A DNA stretch of 64,000 nucleotides from Sorangium cellulosum (lineage in GTDB: Bacteria; Myxococcota_A; Polyangia; Polyangiales; Polyangiaceae), in the NCBI RefSeq assembly GCF_004135735.1, contig NZ_CP012670.1, forward strand, positions 4,733,501 through 4,797,500, read 5' to 3'. Positions 1 through 7,929 of the stretch are shown piece by piece; positions within the stretch are counted from its first letter, which is position 1; each line of letters opens with the position of its first letter. The notes under the pieces were generated by a model, which did not search any database, was not told the origin of the DNA, and was given only the letters and a program-made list of their open reading frames with translations. The position numbers and the translations under genes were made by a program.

Positions 1-2834
1 TGCCGCGCAGCGTGGACGCCATCACGGCGATCCTCGGCGTGCTGCTCTCGGGCGCGGGCTACCTCCCGCTCGATCCGGCCGGGCCGGGGTCGAGGACCGC
101 GGCGATCCTCGACGACGCCGCCCCTGCCCTCCTGGTGACGACCTCCGAGCACGCCGCGCAAGCCCGCGGCCTGCTGGAGGGCGCCCGCGCGACGCGCCTC
201 GTGCTCCTCGACGACGAGCCGGCCCCGGCCGAGGCGCCGGCGCCGGCGCCGGCGGCGGACGAGCACCTCGCGTACGTCATCTACACGTCCGGCTCCACCG
301 GCCGCCCGAACGGCGTCATGGTGAGCCGCGGCGCGCTCGCCCACTTCGTCGCGGGCGCGACGCGCCGCTACGACCTCCGCCGCGACGACCGGGTGCTGCA
401 GTTCGCGCCGCTGCACTTCGACGCCAGCGTCGAGGAGATCTTCCTCACCCTGTGCGCGGGCGCCACCCTGGTGCTGCGCACGGACGAGATGCTGCAGTCC
501 GTGCCGCGGCTGCTCGAGGCGTGCGCCGAGCACGGGATCACGGTGCTGGACCTGCCGACGGCGTTCTGGCACGAGCTCGCGTACAGCATCTCGACGGGCG
601 CGGCCTCGCTCCCGCCCGGCGTCCGCACGGTCCTCATCGGCGGCGAGGCGGCGCTCCCGGAGCGCGTCGCGCGCTGGCGCGCCGCCGTGGGCCGTTCGGC
701 GCGGCTGCTCAACACCTACGGCCCCACCGAGGCCACCGTGGTCGCCACCGTCGCGACGCTCAGCGGCGCCGGCGCGGGCGACGACGCCGGCGACGAGGTC
801 CCGATCGGCACGCCGCTGCCCGGCGTCCGCGCGGCCCTCCTCGACGCGCGCGGCCGGCCGGTCGCGCGGGGCGCCGTGGGCGAGCTGCACCTCATCGGCC
901 CCGCGCTCTCGCGGGGGTACCTCGGGCGTCCGGAGCTCGACGCGGCGCGCTTCGTCCGCCTCGACCAGCTCCCGGGCCGCCCGCGCGCCTACCGCACCGG
1001 CGACCTGGTCCGGGCGAGGGACGACGGGCAGCTCGTCTTCGTCGGCCGCGTCGACGACGAGCTCAAGATCAGCGGCCACCGCGTCGACCCGCTCGAGGTC
1101 GAGACCGCGCTGCTCCGCCACCCGTCCGTGCGCGAGGCGGCCGTCGTCGGGCACGCGTCGCCGGACGGCAGCAAGCGGCTGACCGCGTTCGTCGTCGCCG
1201 GCGATCCCGCCCCGCCTGTGGCCGATCTCCGCCGGCACGCGCGGTCGCTGCTCCCGGCCGCCGCGGTCCCCACCGCCTTCGTGCTCACCGACCGGCTGGA
1301 GAGGACCAGCTCGGGGAAGATCGACCGGGCGGCGCTGCGCAAGGCGCCGATCGCGGCCGCGGCCTCGACGACCGCCGCCGGGGCGACGGCGCTCGAGCAG
1401 GCCGTGCTGCGGGTCTGGGAGCAGGTGCTCGGCGTGAGCGACCTGTCGACGCACGACGATTTCTTCGAGCGCGGCGGCCAGTCGCTGCAGACGATCCAGG
1501 TCGCCAACCGGCTCAGCGTCGAGCTCGGGCGCGAGATCCCCGTGGCCATGGTGTTCCGCCACCCCACGGTCGCGGAGCTCGCGGGCGCGCTCGATCCCTC
1601 GGCGAGCGCGGCGGCGCGCGGCGGGCCCCACGACGCCATGCTCGCCGACGCCGAGCTCCCCGAGGACGTCGTCCCCCGGTCGCTCGCGCCGTCCGGATCG
1701 CCCCCGCGGCTGCAGAAGGTCGTGCTCACCGGCGCGAGCGGGTTCGTCGGCGCGCACCTGCTCCACGAGCTCCTGACGCAGACCGACGCCCGCGTCGTCT
1801 GCCTGGTGCGCGCCGAGAGCGAGGCGCACGCCGCCGCGCGGATCCAGCGGGCCCTCCAGGATCAGCGCCTGCCGGCGGCCGATCTCGCGTCGCGGGTGGT
1901 CGCCGTGCCCGCGGACCTCGCGCTGCCCCTGTGCGGCCTGAGCGCGGCGCGGTTCGACGAGCTCGCCAGGGGGAGCGACGCCATCTACCACGACGCCGCG
2001 GTGGTCAGCGTCGTGCGCGACTACCGGAGCCTGCGCGCGGCCAACGTGCTCGGGACGCGCGAGGTGCTCCGGCTGGCCGCGGCGGCGCGCCCGAAGCCGC
2101 TGCACCACGTCTCGACGCTGGCCGTGGCCCCGTCGGTCGCCGCGAGCCCCGAGGTCCCCGAGGCGTTCGTGCCGCCGCACCCGGGCCTCTCCGACGGCTA
2201 CCAGCAGAGCAAGTGGGCCGCCGAGCGCCTGGTCCAGCAGGCCGGCGAGCGCGGCCTGCCCGTCGCCGTCTACCGCCTCGGCCGCGTCGTCGGCGCGCCC
2301 GGCGCGGGCCTCGTCAACGAGCAGGACCTGGTCTTCCGGCTGCTCAGGGCCGGCATCCCGGCCGGGCTCCTGCCGGATCTCGACGTGCGGGAGGTGTGGA
2401 CGCCGGTCGACTACGTGGCGCGCGCGATCGTGCGGCTCTCCCTCGCGGAGCCCGCGCGCGGCGCCGTCTACAACGTCGCCCCCGGGCCCGAGGTCCGGCT
2501 CGCGGAGATCTTCGGCTGGGCGCGCGACTACGGCTACCCGGTCGAGCGGTGCCCGGTCCCGATCTTCCGCGCGCGCCTCCGGGACCGCGCCGACGCCGCC
2601 GACAGCGCCACGCTGGCCTTCTTCGATCTGCAGCCCGGCGCGACCGGGGGCGAGGCGACCTTCGGCCTCGGCCGCGTGCGCTGCGACAACGTGACGCGCG
2701 GCCTCGCCGGCAGCGGGGTCGTCTGCCCGCCGATCGATCGCGCGCTCCTCCACCGCTACCTCGACCACTGCGTGGAGCGAGGCCTCCTGCCGCGCCCTCC
2801 GGGACCGGGGCAGGCCCCGCCGCGCGCCCTGTGA
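1..2834 (+). CDS. mxcG: NRPS adenylation-carrier-reductase protein, MxcG-like (5' partial)
   Basis: C-terminal part of a non-ribosomal peptide synthetase that activates an amino acid, holds it on a carrier domain and releases the product by NAD(P)H reduction. The frame is open to the left edge and enters at adenylation motif A2, so the gene begins outside the window; the GTG at 12 is internal. Counting from that GTG: YTSGSTG near 91, FDAS at 136, NTYGPTE at 234, the A8 block near 341-365, GKIDR near 435, carrier serine in GGQSLQ near 490, then a thioester reductase with [12 protein letters not shown] near 573 and a YxxxK pair near 730. Pocket residues read D137 A138 E141 D180 I209 G211 T235 V243 V244; the two acids suit lysine. 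An aminotransferase follows after 47 nt. Domain order and neighbour match MxcG/MxcL of myxochelin biosynthesis; the symbol is an inference from that match. Confidence 0.8.
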   Translation, partial: PRSVDAITAILGVLLSGAGYLPLDPAGPGSRTAAILDDAAPALLVTTSEHAAQARGLLEGARATRLVLLDDEPAPAEAPAPAPAADEHLAYVIYTSGSTGRPNGVMVSRGALAHFVAGATRRYDLRRDDRVLQFAPLHFDASVEEIFLTLCAGATLVLRTDEMLQSVPRLLEACAEHGITVLDLPTAFWHELAYSISTGAASLPPGVRTVLIGGEAALPERVARWRAAVGRSARLLNTYGPTEATVVATVATLSGAGAGDDAGDEVPIGTPLPGVRAALLDARGRPVARGAVGELHLIGPALSRGYLGRPELDAARFVRLDQLPGRPRAYRTGDLVRARDDGQLVFVGRVDDELKISGHRVDPLEVETALLRHPSVREAAVVGHASPDGSKRLTAFVVAGDPAPPVADLRRHARSLLPAAAVPTAFVLTDRLERTSSGKIDRAALRKAPIAAAASTTAAGATALEQAVLRVWEQVLGVSDLSTHDDFFERGGQSLQTIQVANRLSVELGREIPVAMVFRHPTVAELAGALDPSASAAARGGPHDAMLADAELPEDVVPRSLAPSGSPPRLQKVVLTGASGFVGAHLLHELLTQTDARVVCLVRAESEAHAAARIQRALQDQRLPAADLASRVVAVPADLALPLCGLSAARFDELARGSDAIYHDAAVVSVVRDYRSLRAANVLGTREVLRLAAAARPKPLHHVSTLAVAPSVAASPEVPEAFVPPHPGLSDGYQQSKWAAERLVQQAGERGLPVAVYRLGRVVGAPGAGLVNEQDLVFRLLRAGIPAGLLPDLDVREVWTPVDYVARAIVRLSLAEPARGAVYNVAPGPEVRLAEIFGWARDYGYPVERCPVPIFRARLRDRADAADSATLAFFDLQPGATGGEATFGLGRVRCDNVTRGLAGSGVVCPPIDRALLHRYLDHCVERGLLPRPPGPGQAPPRAL

Positions 2835-2881
2835 CCACGGCCCACCGAGACAACGCGAACGAGCTTGAGAGGACAACCACG

Positions 2882-4204
2882 ATGACCACGCAGACGATCG
2901 ACGCAGGAACCAGGACGCCGGGACGAGAGCTGCCGCGGAGGGCCGGGGACGCCTTGCGGCTCGACCGCTCGAACGCGCTGCTCGCCGAGGCGCGCCGCCT
3001 CATCCCGGGCGTCACCCAGTCGCTCATGAAGCGGCCCGAGATGTTCTCGCTCGGCTCGTTCCCGGTGTACCTCGAGGGCGGCGAGGGCGCGCTGGTCCGC
3101 GACGTCGACGGCAACCAGTACATCGACTACATCTGCGGCCTCGGGGCGAACACGCTGGGGCACAACCACCCCGCGGTCGTCCGCGCCCTCCTCGAGCGGC
3201 TCGACCGGGGCCTCCTGCACTCGCTGCCGACGGAGATCGAGGTCACCGCCACCCAGGAGCTGATCTCGCTGATCCCGGGCGCGGAGATGGCGCGCTTCTT
3301 CAAGACCGGGGCGGACGCCACCTCGGCGGCCATCCGGCTCGCCCGCCACGTGACCGGCAAGGAGAAGGTCGTCACCATCGGCTACAACGGCTGGCACGAT
3401 CACTTCATGTTCGACACGCCCGGCGTGCCGGCGGTGCTGCGCGAGTACACCTACCGCATGCCGCTCATGGCCGAGGCCGATGAGGCGCCGCTGCTCGACC
3501 TGATCGCGAAGGAGGGCTCGGAGCTCGCGCTCGTGCTGCTCTCGCTCCCCTACAAGCGGTGCGTCTCGGCGGAGTTCCTGCGCACGCTCAAGGCGCGGTG
3601 CCATGAGCGCGGCGTGCTGTTCGTCCTCGACGAGGTGGTCACCGGCTTCCGCCTCGCGCTCGGCGGCGCGCAGGAATACTACGGGATCACGGCGGATTTC
3701 GTGTGCCTCTCCAAGGGCATCGCCGCGGGCATGCCGCTGTCGGCCATCGCCGGGCCGCGCGAGGTGATGAGCAAGCTGTCGGAGCTGCAGGTGTCGACGA
3801 CGTTCGGCGGCGAGATGCTCTCGCTGGAGGTCTGCAAGGCGGCGCTCCGCGAGTACCGCGACACCGACTACATCGCGCGGATCGCCGCGCTCGGGCGGCG
3901 GCTGCGCGAGGGCATCAACGAGCGCGCGGCGCGGGCGGGCTTCCCGCTGCGCGTCCTCGGGTACGACGCGATCCCCTTCTTCCTCTTCGCCGACGACCTC
4001 GCGCTCCACACGAGGCGCGCGGAGCCGTTCGTCGGCGCGATGGCGAGGCGCGGCGTGCTGCTGCGCCGCGACGTCAATTTCCTCTGCGGCGCGCACACCG
4101 AGGCGCAGATCGATCACACGATCGACGCCGCGCACGACGCGCTCCTCGAGATGGCGAGCCGCGGCCTCCTCGAGCCGGGCGCGGGCGACAGGGCCCGTGG
4201 TTGA
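2882..4204 (+). CDS. mxcL: Class III PLP aminotransferase, MxcL-like
   Basis: PLP-dependent aminotransferase of the glutamate-1-semialdehyde aminomutase type, 440 residues. In myxochelin biosynthesis the related MxcL aminates the aldehyde released by the MxcG reductase, giving myxochelin B; that role is inferred here from context. Visible features are the class III core with LDEVVTGFR near residue 252 and the PLP lysine in LSKGIAAGMP (K278). ATG 2882 is chosen because GAGAGGA lies 8 nt upstream (2867-2873) and the N-terminus fits the family; the same frame is open far upstream only because the DNA is GC-rich. The stop overlaps the next start by 8 nt, which suggests one operon with the NRPS and the MFS gene. 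Confidence 0.8.
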   Translation: MTTQTIDAGTRTPGRELPRRAGDALRLDRSNALLAEARRLIPGVTQSLMKRPEMFSLGSFPVYLEGGEGALVRDVDGNQYIDYICGLGANTLGHNHPAVVRALLERLDRGLLHSLPTEIEVTATQELISLIPGAEMARFFKTGADATSAAIRLARHVTGKEKVVTIGYNGWHDHFMFDTPGVPAVLREYTYRMPLMAEADEAPLLDLIAKEGSELALVLLSLPYKRCVSAEFLRTLKARCHERGVLFVLDEVVTGFRLALGGAQEYYGITADFVCLSKGIAAGMPLSAIAGPREVMSKLSELQVSTTFGGEMLSLEVCKAALREYRDTDYIARIAALGRRLREGINERAARAGFPLRVLGYDAIPFFLFADDLALHTRRAEPFVGAMARRGVLLRRDVNFLCGAHTEAQIDHTIDAAHDALLEMASRGLLEPGAGDRARG

Positions 4205-5471
4205 GCGGGGCGCGCCGGTCGTGCCGAGCGCTCGCTCCGAGCGGAGCCTCCTCTTCCTCGTCGCGGCGGTCCAGTTCGTCAACCTCCTCGACTTCATGAT
4301 GGTCATGCCGCTCGGGCCGGACTTCGCGGTCGCGCTCGGCATCTCGATGTCCGACATCGGCCTCATCGGCGGCAGCTACACCGCGGCGGCGGCGCTCTCG
4401 GGCGTCGCCTGCGCGTCCTTCCTCGACCGGTTCGACCGGCGCAGCGCGCTCCTCGTCGCGCTGCTGGGCCTCGTCGCCGGCACCGCGGCGGGCGGCCTCG
4501 CCACGGGGCTCTCGAGCCTCGTCGCGGCGCGCGTGCTCGCGGGCGCCTTCGGGGGGCCGGCGACCGCGATCGCCTTCTCGATCGTGGCGGACGCCACCCC
4601 GCCCGAGCGGCGCGGCCGGGCGATGGGCGTCGTGATGGGCGCGTACTCGCTCGCCGCGGTGCTCGGGGTGCCGGTCGGCCTGGAGCTCGCGCGGCGCGGC
4701 GGCTTCCAGGTCCCGTTCTTCGCCGTCGCGGCGCTCGGGCTGCTCGTCGCGGGCCTCGCGCGCCTGCTCCTGCCCCCGATGCGCGGCCACCTCGCCGGCG
4801 CCCGGGCGGCGGGGAGCGCGCTCCGCGAGCTGCGCGCGCTCGTCACGCGCCCGCTCGTCTCGCTCGCGTACGCGGCGACGGCGGCCGTCACCATGGCGGC
4901 GTTCCTCATCATCCCCAACATCTCGGCCTACGCGCAGCAGAACCTCGGCTACCCGCGCGAGCGGCTCGGGCTGCTCTACCTCGCCGGGGGCGCGCTCAGC
5001 TTCGTCGTCATGCGCGTCGCCGGCGCGGTGATCGACCGGATCGGCGCGTTCCGGACGAGCGCGGCCGGGGCGGCGCTGCTCGTCGCGGTCCTCTACGCCG
5101 GGTTCCACTCCTACGTGCCGGGGCTCCCCGTGCTCGTCGTCTTCGTCGGCTTCATGACCGGCAGCACGATCCGCAACATCGCCCAGAGCACGCTCGTCTC
5201 CAGGGTGCCGCGGCCCGCGGAGCGGGCGCGCTTCGGCGCCATGCAGTCGGCGCTGGATCACCTCGCGTCCGCGCTCGCCGCGTTCCTGTCCGCCAGGATG
5301 CTGCGCGAGCTCCCGGACCGGCGCCTCGACGGCATGGAGGGCGTGGCCGCGCTGGCGATCGCCTTCACGCTCGCCTCGTTGCCGCTGCTGCTCTGGATCG
5401 AGCGCCGCGTCGCCGTGTCCCCGGCGGCCGGCGCCGGCCCAGCGCGCGCGCTGCGCGGCGAGGGCGCGTAG
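4197..5471 (+). CDS. MFS transporter, probable siderophore exporter
   Basis: Major facilitator superfamily transporter of 424 residues with about 12 hydrophobic segments. After helix 2 it has the loop FLDRFDRRS, the usual place of MFS motif A, and a proline/glycine-rich helix 5 (GAYSLAAVLGVPVG) typical of drug/H+ antiporters. GTG 4197 overlaps the aminotransferase stop by 8 nt, so it is probably translated by coupling. A GTG at 4219 would shorten the protein by seven residues. Position behind NRPS and aminotransferase genes suggests export of the siderophore; substrate cannot be read from sequence. It converges on the thioredoxin-like gene with a 26 nt gap. Confidence 0.8.
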   Translation: MVERGAPVVPSARSERSLLFLVAAVQFVNLLDFMMVMPLGPDFAVALGISMSDIGLIGGSYTAAAALSGVACASFLDRFDRRSALLVALLGLVAGTAAGGLATGLSSLVAARVLAGAFGGPATAIAFSIVADATPPERRGRAMGVVMGAYSLAAVLGVPVGLELARRGGFQVPFFAVAALGLLVAGLARLLLPPMRGHLAGARAAGSALRELRALVTRPLVSLAYAATAAVTMAAFLIIPNISAYAQQNLGYPRERLGLLYLAGGALSFVVMRVAGAVIDRIGAFRTSAAGAALLVAVLYAGFHSYVPGLPVLVVFVGFMTGSTIRNIAQSTLVSRVPRPAERARFGAMQSALDHLASALAAFLSARMLRELPDRRLDGMEGVAALAIAFTLASLPLLLWIERRVAVSPAAGAGPARALRGEGA

Positions 5472-5497
5472 GCCAGAGATACCCCCCCCGCCGCCGC

Positions 5498-5953
5498 TCA
5501 GCCGCCCTCCCCCGGCGCGAGCTGCGCGAGCGTCCGCTCGAGGTGCGAGAGCGCCGCGGCGCCCGCGGCCCGCGACCTGAGCTTGCCGCTCGCGTCGAAC
5601 AGGAAGTACACGGGCCAGAGGCCGTCGGTCTGGAAGCGGTCGCCGATCGTGTGGTCGTTGTCGATGGCGACCGGCTCCTCCATGCCGCTCTCCTTCACGA
5701 CGGCCTCCACCTGCTCGACGCGCGTATCGGACTCCTGGCGCGGCATGTGGACCGACACGAAGCGGACGCCGCGGGGCCCGTACTTCTCCTTCCACGCGCG
5801 CAGCGTGGGCAGGTTGTCCTTGCAGAGGGAGCACGACAGCGCCCAGAACTGCACGAAGACCGGCGCGCCCGAGAGCGCCTCGCGCGTCGGCTCGCCGTGC
5901 AGCCAGCGCGTCGCCCCGTCGAGCGAGGGCAGGGGCGCGCCGCTAGGCAGCAC
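5498..5953 (-). CDS. Thioredoxin-fold (TlpA/ResA-like) redox protein
   Basis: Small thioredoxin-like protein of 151 residues with the active site CSLC (C41, C44) after VFVQFWALS, which fits the TlpA/ResA branch rather than classical thioredoxin (CGPC). No signal peptide is seen, so it is probably cytoplasmic. The start overlaps the end of the upstream peroxiredoxin gene by 11 nt. The pair suggests that this protein reduces the peroxiredoxin after peroxide turnover; that partnership is inferred from adjacency. Confidence 0.75.
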   Translation of the reverse strand: MLPSGAPLPSLDGATRWLHGEPTREALSGAPVFVQFWALSCSLCKDNLPTLRAWKEKYGPRGVRFVSVHMPRQESDTRVEQVEAVVKESGMEEPVAIDNDHTIGDRFQTDGLWPVYFLFDASGKLRSRAAGAAALSHLERTLAQLAPGEGG

Positions 5954-6518
5954 GGCGCGGCTCCGCCCCGACGTGGATCGTCTCCTTGCCCGGCTTCCAG
6001 TCGGAGGGGCAGAGGCCGCCGGTCTGCAGCGCCGCGAGCACGCGGAGCGTCTCGTCCGTGGAGCGGCCGATGTTCAGCGAGTGGATGACCGCGTACTGGA
6101 GGATCCCCTTCGGATCGATGACGAAGAGCCCGCGCAGCGCGACGTGGACGCCCTCGATGAGCACGCCGTACGCGCGGGCCACCTCGCCCGAGTGATCGGC
6201 GCCGATCGGGTAGTTCACGCCCGAGATGCCGTTGTGCTCCCTGGGCGTCATGGCCCAGGCGCGGTGGGTGTGGATCGTGTCGGTCGAGCAGCCGAGGAGG
6301 CTCGCGCCGAGCTGATCGAACTCCGCCCTCCTGTCGGCCAGCGCGAGGATCTCGGTCGGGCAGACGAACGTGAAGTCCATCGGATAATAGAAGAACAGGA
6401 GCCATCGACCGCTGTAGTCGGACAGGGAGACGCTGAGATCGAAGTTGTTCGGGGCGGCGGGATCGAACACGGGCATGGTGAACACGGGGGCGAGCTCACC
6501 CACTCTGGCGATGGACAT
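5943..6518 (-). CDS. Typical 2-Cys peroxiredoxin (AhpC/TSA family)
   Basis: Peroxidase that reduces H2O2 and organic peroxides. It has 191 residues, the usual family length. The peroxidatic cysteine is C53 in DFTFVCPTE and the resolving cysteine is C170 in GGLCPSDW, so both halves of the typical 2-Cys mechanism are present. The ribosome binding site ggagga lies just before the ATG. It is the first gene of a two-gene operon with the CSLC thioredoxin-like protein, its likely reductant, and is divergent from the membrane-protein gene at 6736. Confidence 0.92.
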   Translation of the reverse strand: MSIARVGELAPVFTMPVFDPAAPNNFDLSVSLSDYSGRWLLFFYYPMDFTFVCPTEILALADRRAEFDQLGASLLGCSTDTIHTHRAWAMTPREHNGISGVNYPIGADHSGEVARAYGVLIEGVHVALRGLFVIDPKGILQYAVIHSLNIGRSTDETLRVLAALQTGGLCPSDWKPGKETIHVGAEPRRAA

Positions 6519-6721
6519 GGTTCCTCCGTGGCCTGGTCGAGGAAGGGCTCGAGCGGCCGGCGCGCTGGCGACAGCGTCAGCCCGGAGGTCGTGGTGCAGG
6601 GGCCCGCGGCGTCAACCGTGCGGCGCGGCGGGCGGCCGGGTCGCGCGGCGGGCGGGCGCGCCTCAGGCGACCTGTCGCGTGGCGGGCGACCGCGCGCTTC
6701 AGGGCGCCTGCGCGGCCAGAG

Positions 6722-6727
6722 TACACT
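6722..6727 (+). promoter_or_regulatory. Putative -10 box TACACT, leaderless type
   Basis: TACACT lies 8 nt before ATG 6736 in otherwise very GC-rich DNA. A weak -35 candidate TTCAGG sits at 6698-6703 with an 18 nt spacer. Transcription would start at or near the ATG. Assigned by pattern, shared with several other starts in the window. Confidence 0.35.
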
Positions 6728-6735
6728 GCTCCCCG

Positions 6736-7791
6736 ATGGCCTTCCGCGAGCCCGCCCGCAAGCCCGCCTCGGGCAGCATTCACTACGGCCCGTTCCCCAT
6801 CCGCCTCGGTCGCCTCGGCCTCTTCCTCGTGATGTTCCTCGTCGCGCCCCTCCTTGCGCTCGTCGCGCTCGAGCGGGATCGCCTCGTCTGCACGCCGGGC
6901 GCGAGGTGCGTCGTGACGCACACGATCGCCTCGAGGACGCGCGCGTTCCCGATGGCCGCGCTGCGCGACGCGCGCGCCGACATCGTGCGGGGCTCGAAGG
7001 GGGGAAAGAACGGCGTGGTCGTCCTCGTCCTCGACGGCGGGCGCGAGCTCCGCCTGATGCAGGTGACGCCCGAGCGGGCCGGAGAGGCCGCCGCTGCCAT
7101 CCGCGCGGGCCTCGCGGGCCAGCGGAGGATCGACGTCACGCTGAGCGGCCCGTGGTGGATGCTCCTGCTCTCGATCGGGCTGCTCGTGTTCGGGCTCACG
7201 ATGGCGTACCCGTCCTTCAAGGGCCTCGGGCGCTTCCGGATCGACGTCACGCACGGCGGCGCCGGGCTCCGCGTCCGCCGCCATCTCCTCGCGCTGCCGG
7301 TCTCGTCCCGTGAGGTCTCGCTCGAGGGCGTCACGGAGGTCCGCGTCGAGGCCGGGGTCGTCCGCGAGGTGGGGCTCGGCAAGGGAGAGGCGCCGATGCC
7401 GGCCGGGCGCATCGTGCTCGTCGACCGCGCCGGCGCGACGCGCCCGCTCACCGCCGCCGCCCTCCCCGGCCAGGCCGTCCACCTCCGCGCGGCCTCCGAG
7501 CTGCGGGCGCTGCTCGGGCTCGAGCGACGGCCTCACGGGGTCGAGGAGCAGCTCGCGTCGCTGCCGCCCCTCACGACGCCACCCGGGGTCCGCGTCGCGC
7601 ACGCGTGGATCGGCCTCGCCGTGGGCGCGCTGGTCGGCATCGGGCTCTTCGGGCTCTCCGGCATGGCGCTGGGCCTGCTCCGCGCGAGCGGTCCGCTCGA
7701 AGGCTGGCACCTCGCGGTGGGCGGTGGTGGCGGCGCGATCGTGGGGGTCGCGCTCGCCCTGCGCCTCACGCGCGAGCGGCCGCCGCCCTGA
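6736..7791 (+). CDS. Membrane protein of unknown function
   Basis: A 351-residue protein not recognised as a known family. It has a hydrophobic segment near residues 26-45, a second near 138-156 followed by a soluble region of mixed beta character, and two more near 288-310 and 325-343. The layout (paired N-terminal helices, soluble part, paired C-terminal helices) resembles PH-like membrane proteins but no motif decides it. ATG 6736 is preferred over upstream in-frame codons because a TACACT box lies 8 nt before it and the protein begins sensibly there; the longer frame would run into the peroxiredoxin promoter. Confidence 0.55.
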   Translation: MAFREPARKPASGSIHYGPFPIRLGRLGLFLVMFLVAPLLALVALERDRLVCTPGARCVVTHTIASRTRAFPMAALRDARADIVRGSKGGKNGVVVLVLDGGRELRLMQVTPERAGEAAAAIRAGLAGQRRIDVTLSGPWWMLLLSIGLLVFGLTMAYPSFKGLGRFRIDVTHGGAGLRVRRHLLALPVSSREVSLEGVTEVRVEAGVVREVGLGKGEAPMPAGRIVLVDRAGATRPLTAAALPGQAVHLRAASELRALLGLERRPHGVEEQLASLPPLTTPPGVRVAHAWIGLAVGALVGIGLFGLSGMALGLLRASGPLEGWHLAVGGGGGAIVGVALALRLTRERPPP

Positions 7792-7814
7792 GCGCCTGAC
7801 ATCGCACATCGCGC

Positions 7815-7919
7815 TTTCATCCTGCGCTCCCGCGCGAGCCCGCGTCGGATTTCATCCTGCGCTCCCGCGCGAGCCCGCGTCGGATTTCATCCTGCGCTCC
7901 CGCGCGAGCCCGCGTTAGA
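7815..7919. repeat. Three tandem copies of a 35-bp repeat
   Basis: Three head-to-tail copies with period exactly 35 (starts 7815, 7850, 7885), each beginning tttcatcctgcgctcc. The first two copies are identical; the third changes near its end so that it contains TTAGACT, the putative -10 box of the DUF2169 gene at 7930. The repeat abuts that gene's promoter, so it may be a regulator site array or a simple replication-slippage product. Confidence 0.85.
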
Positions 7920-7921
7920 CT
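7916..7921 (+). promoter_or_regulatory. Putative -10 box TAGACT, leaderless type
   Basis: TAGACT sits 8 nt before ATG 7930, at the divergent end of the third 35-bp repeat. No -35 hexamer is visible 17-18 nt upstream because that stretch is repeat sequence; activation by a repeat-binding factor is possible but unproven. Confidence 0.35.
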
Positions 7922-7929
7922 CGCCGCGC

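Noticed and set aside
452-2881. Extension of the aminotransferase frame upstream to 452.
   Set aside because: It overlaps the NRPS gene in another frame and is Arg/Pro-rich; the ATG at 2882 has a good ribosome binding site.
7815-7919. 35-bp repeats as CRISPR.
   Set aside because: Copies are head-to-tail without spacers.
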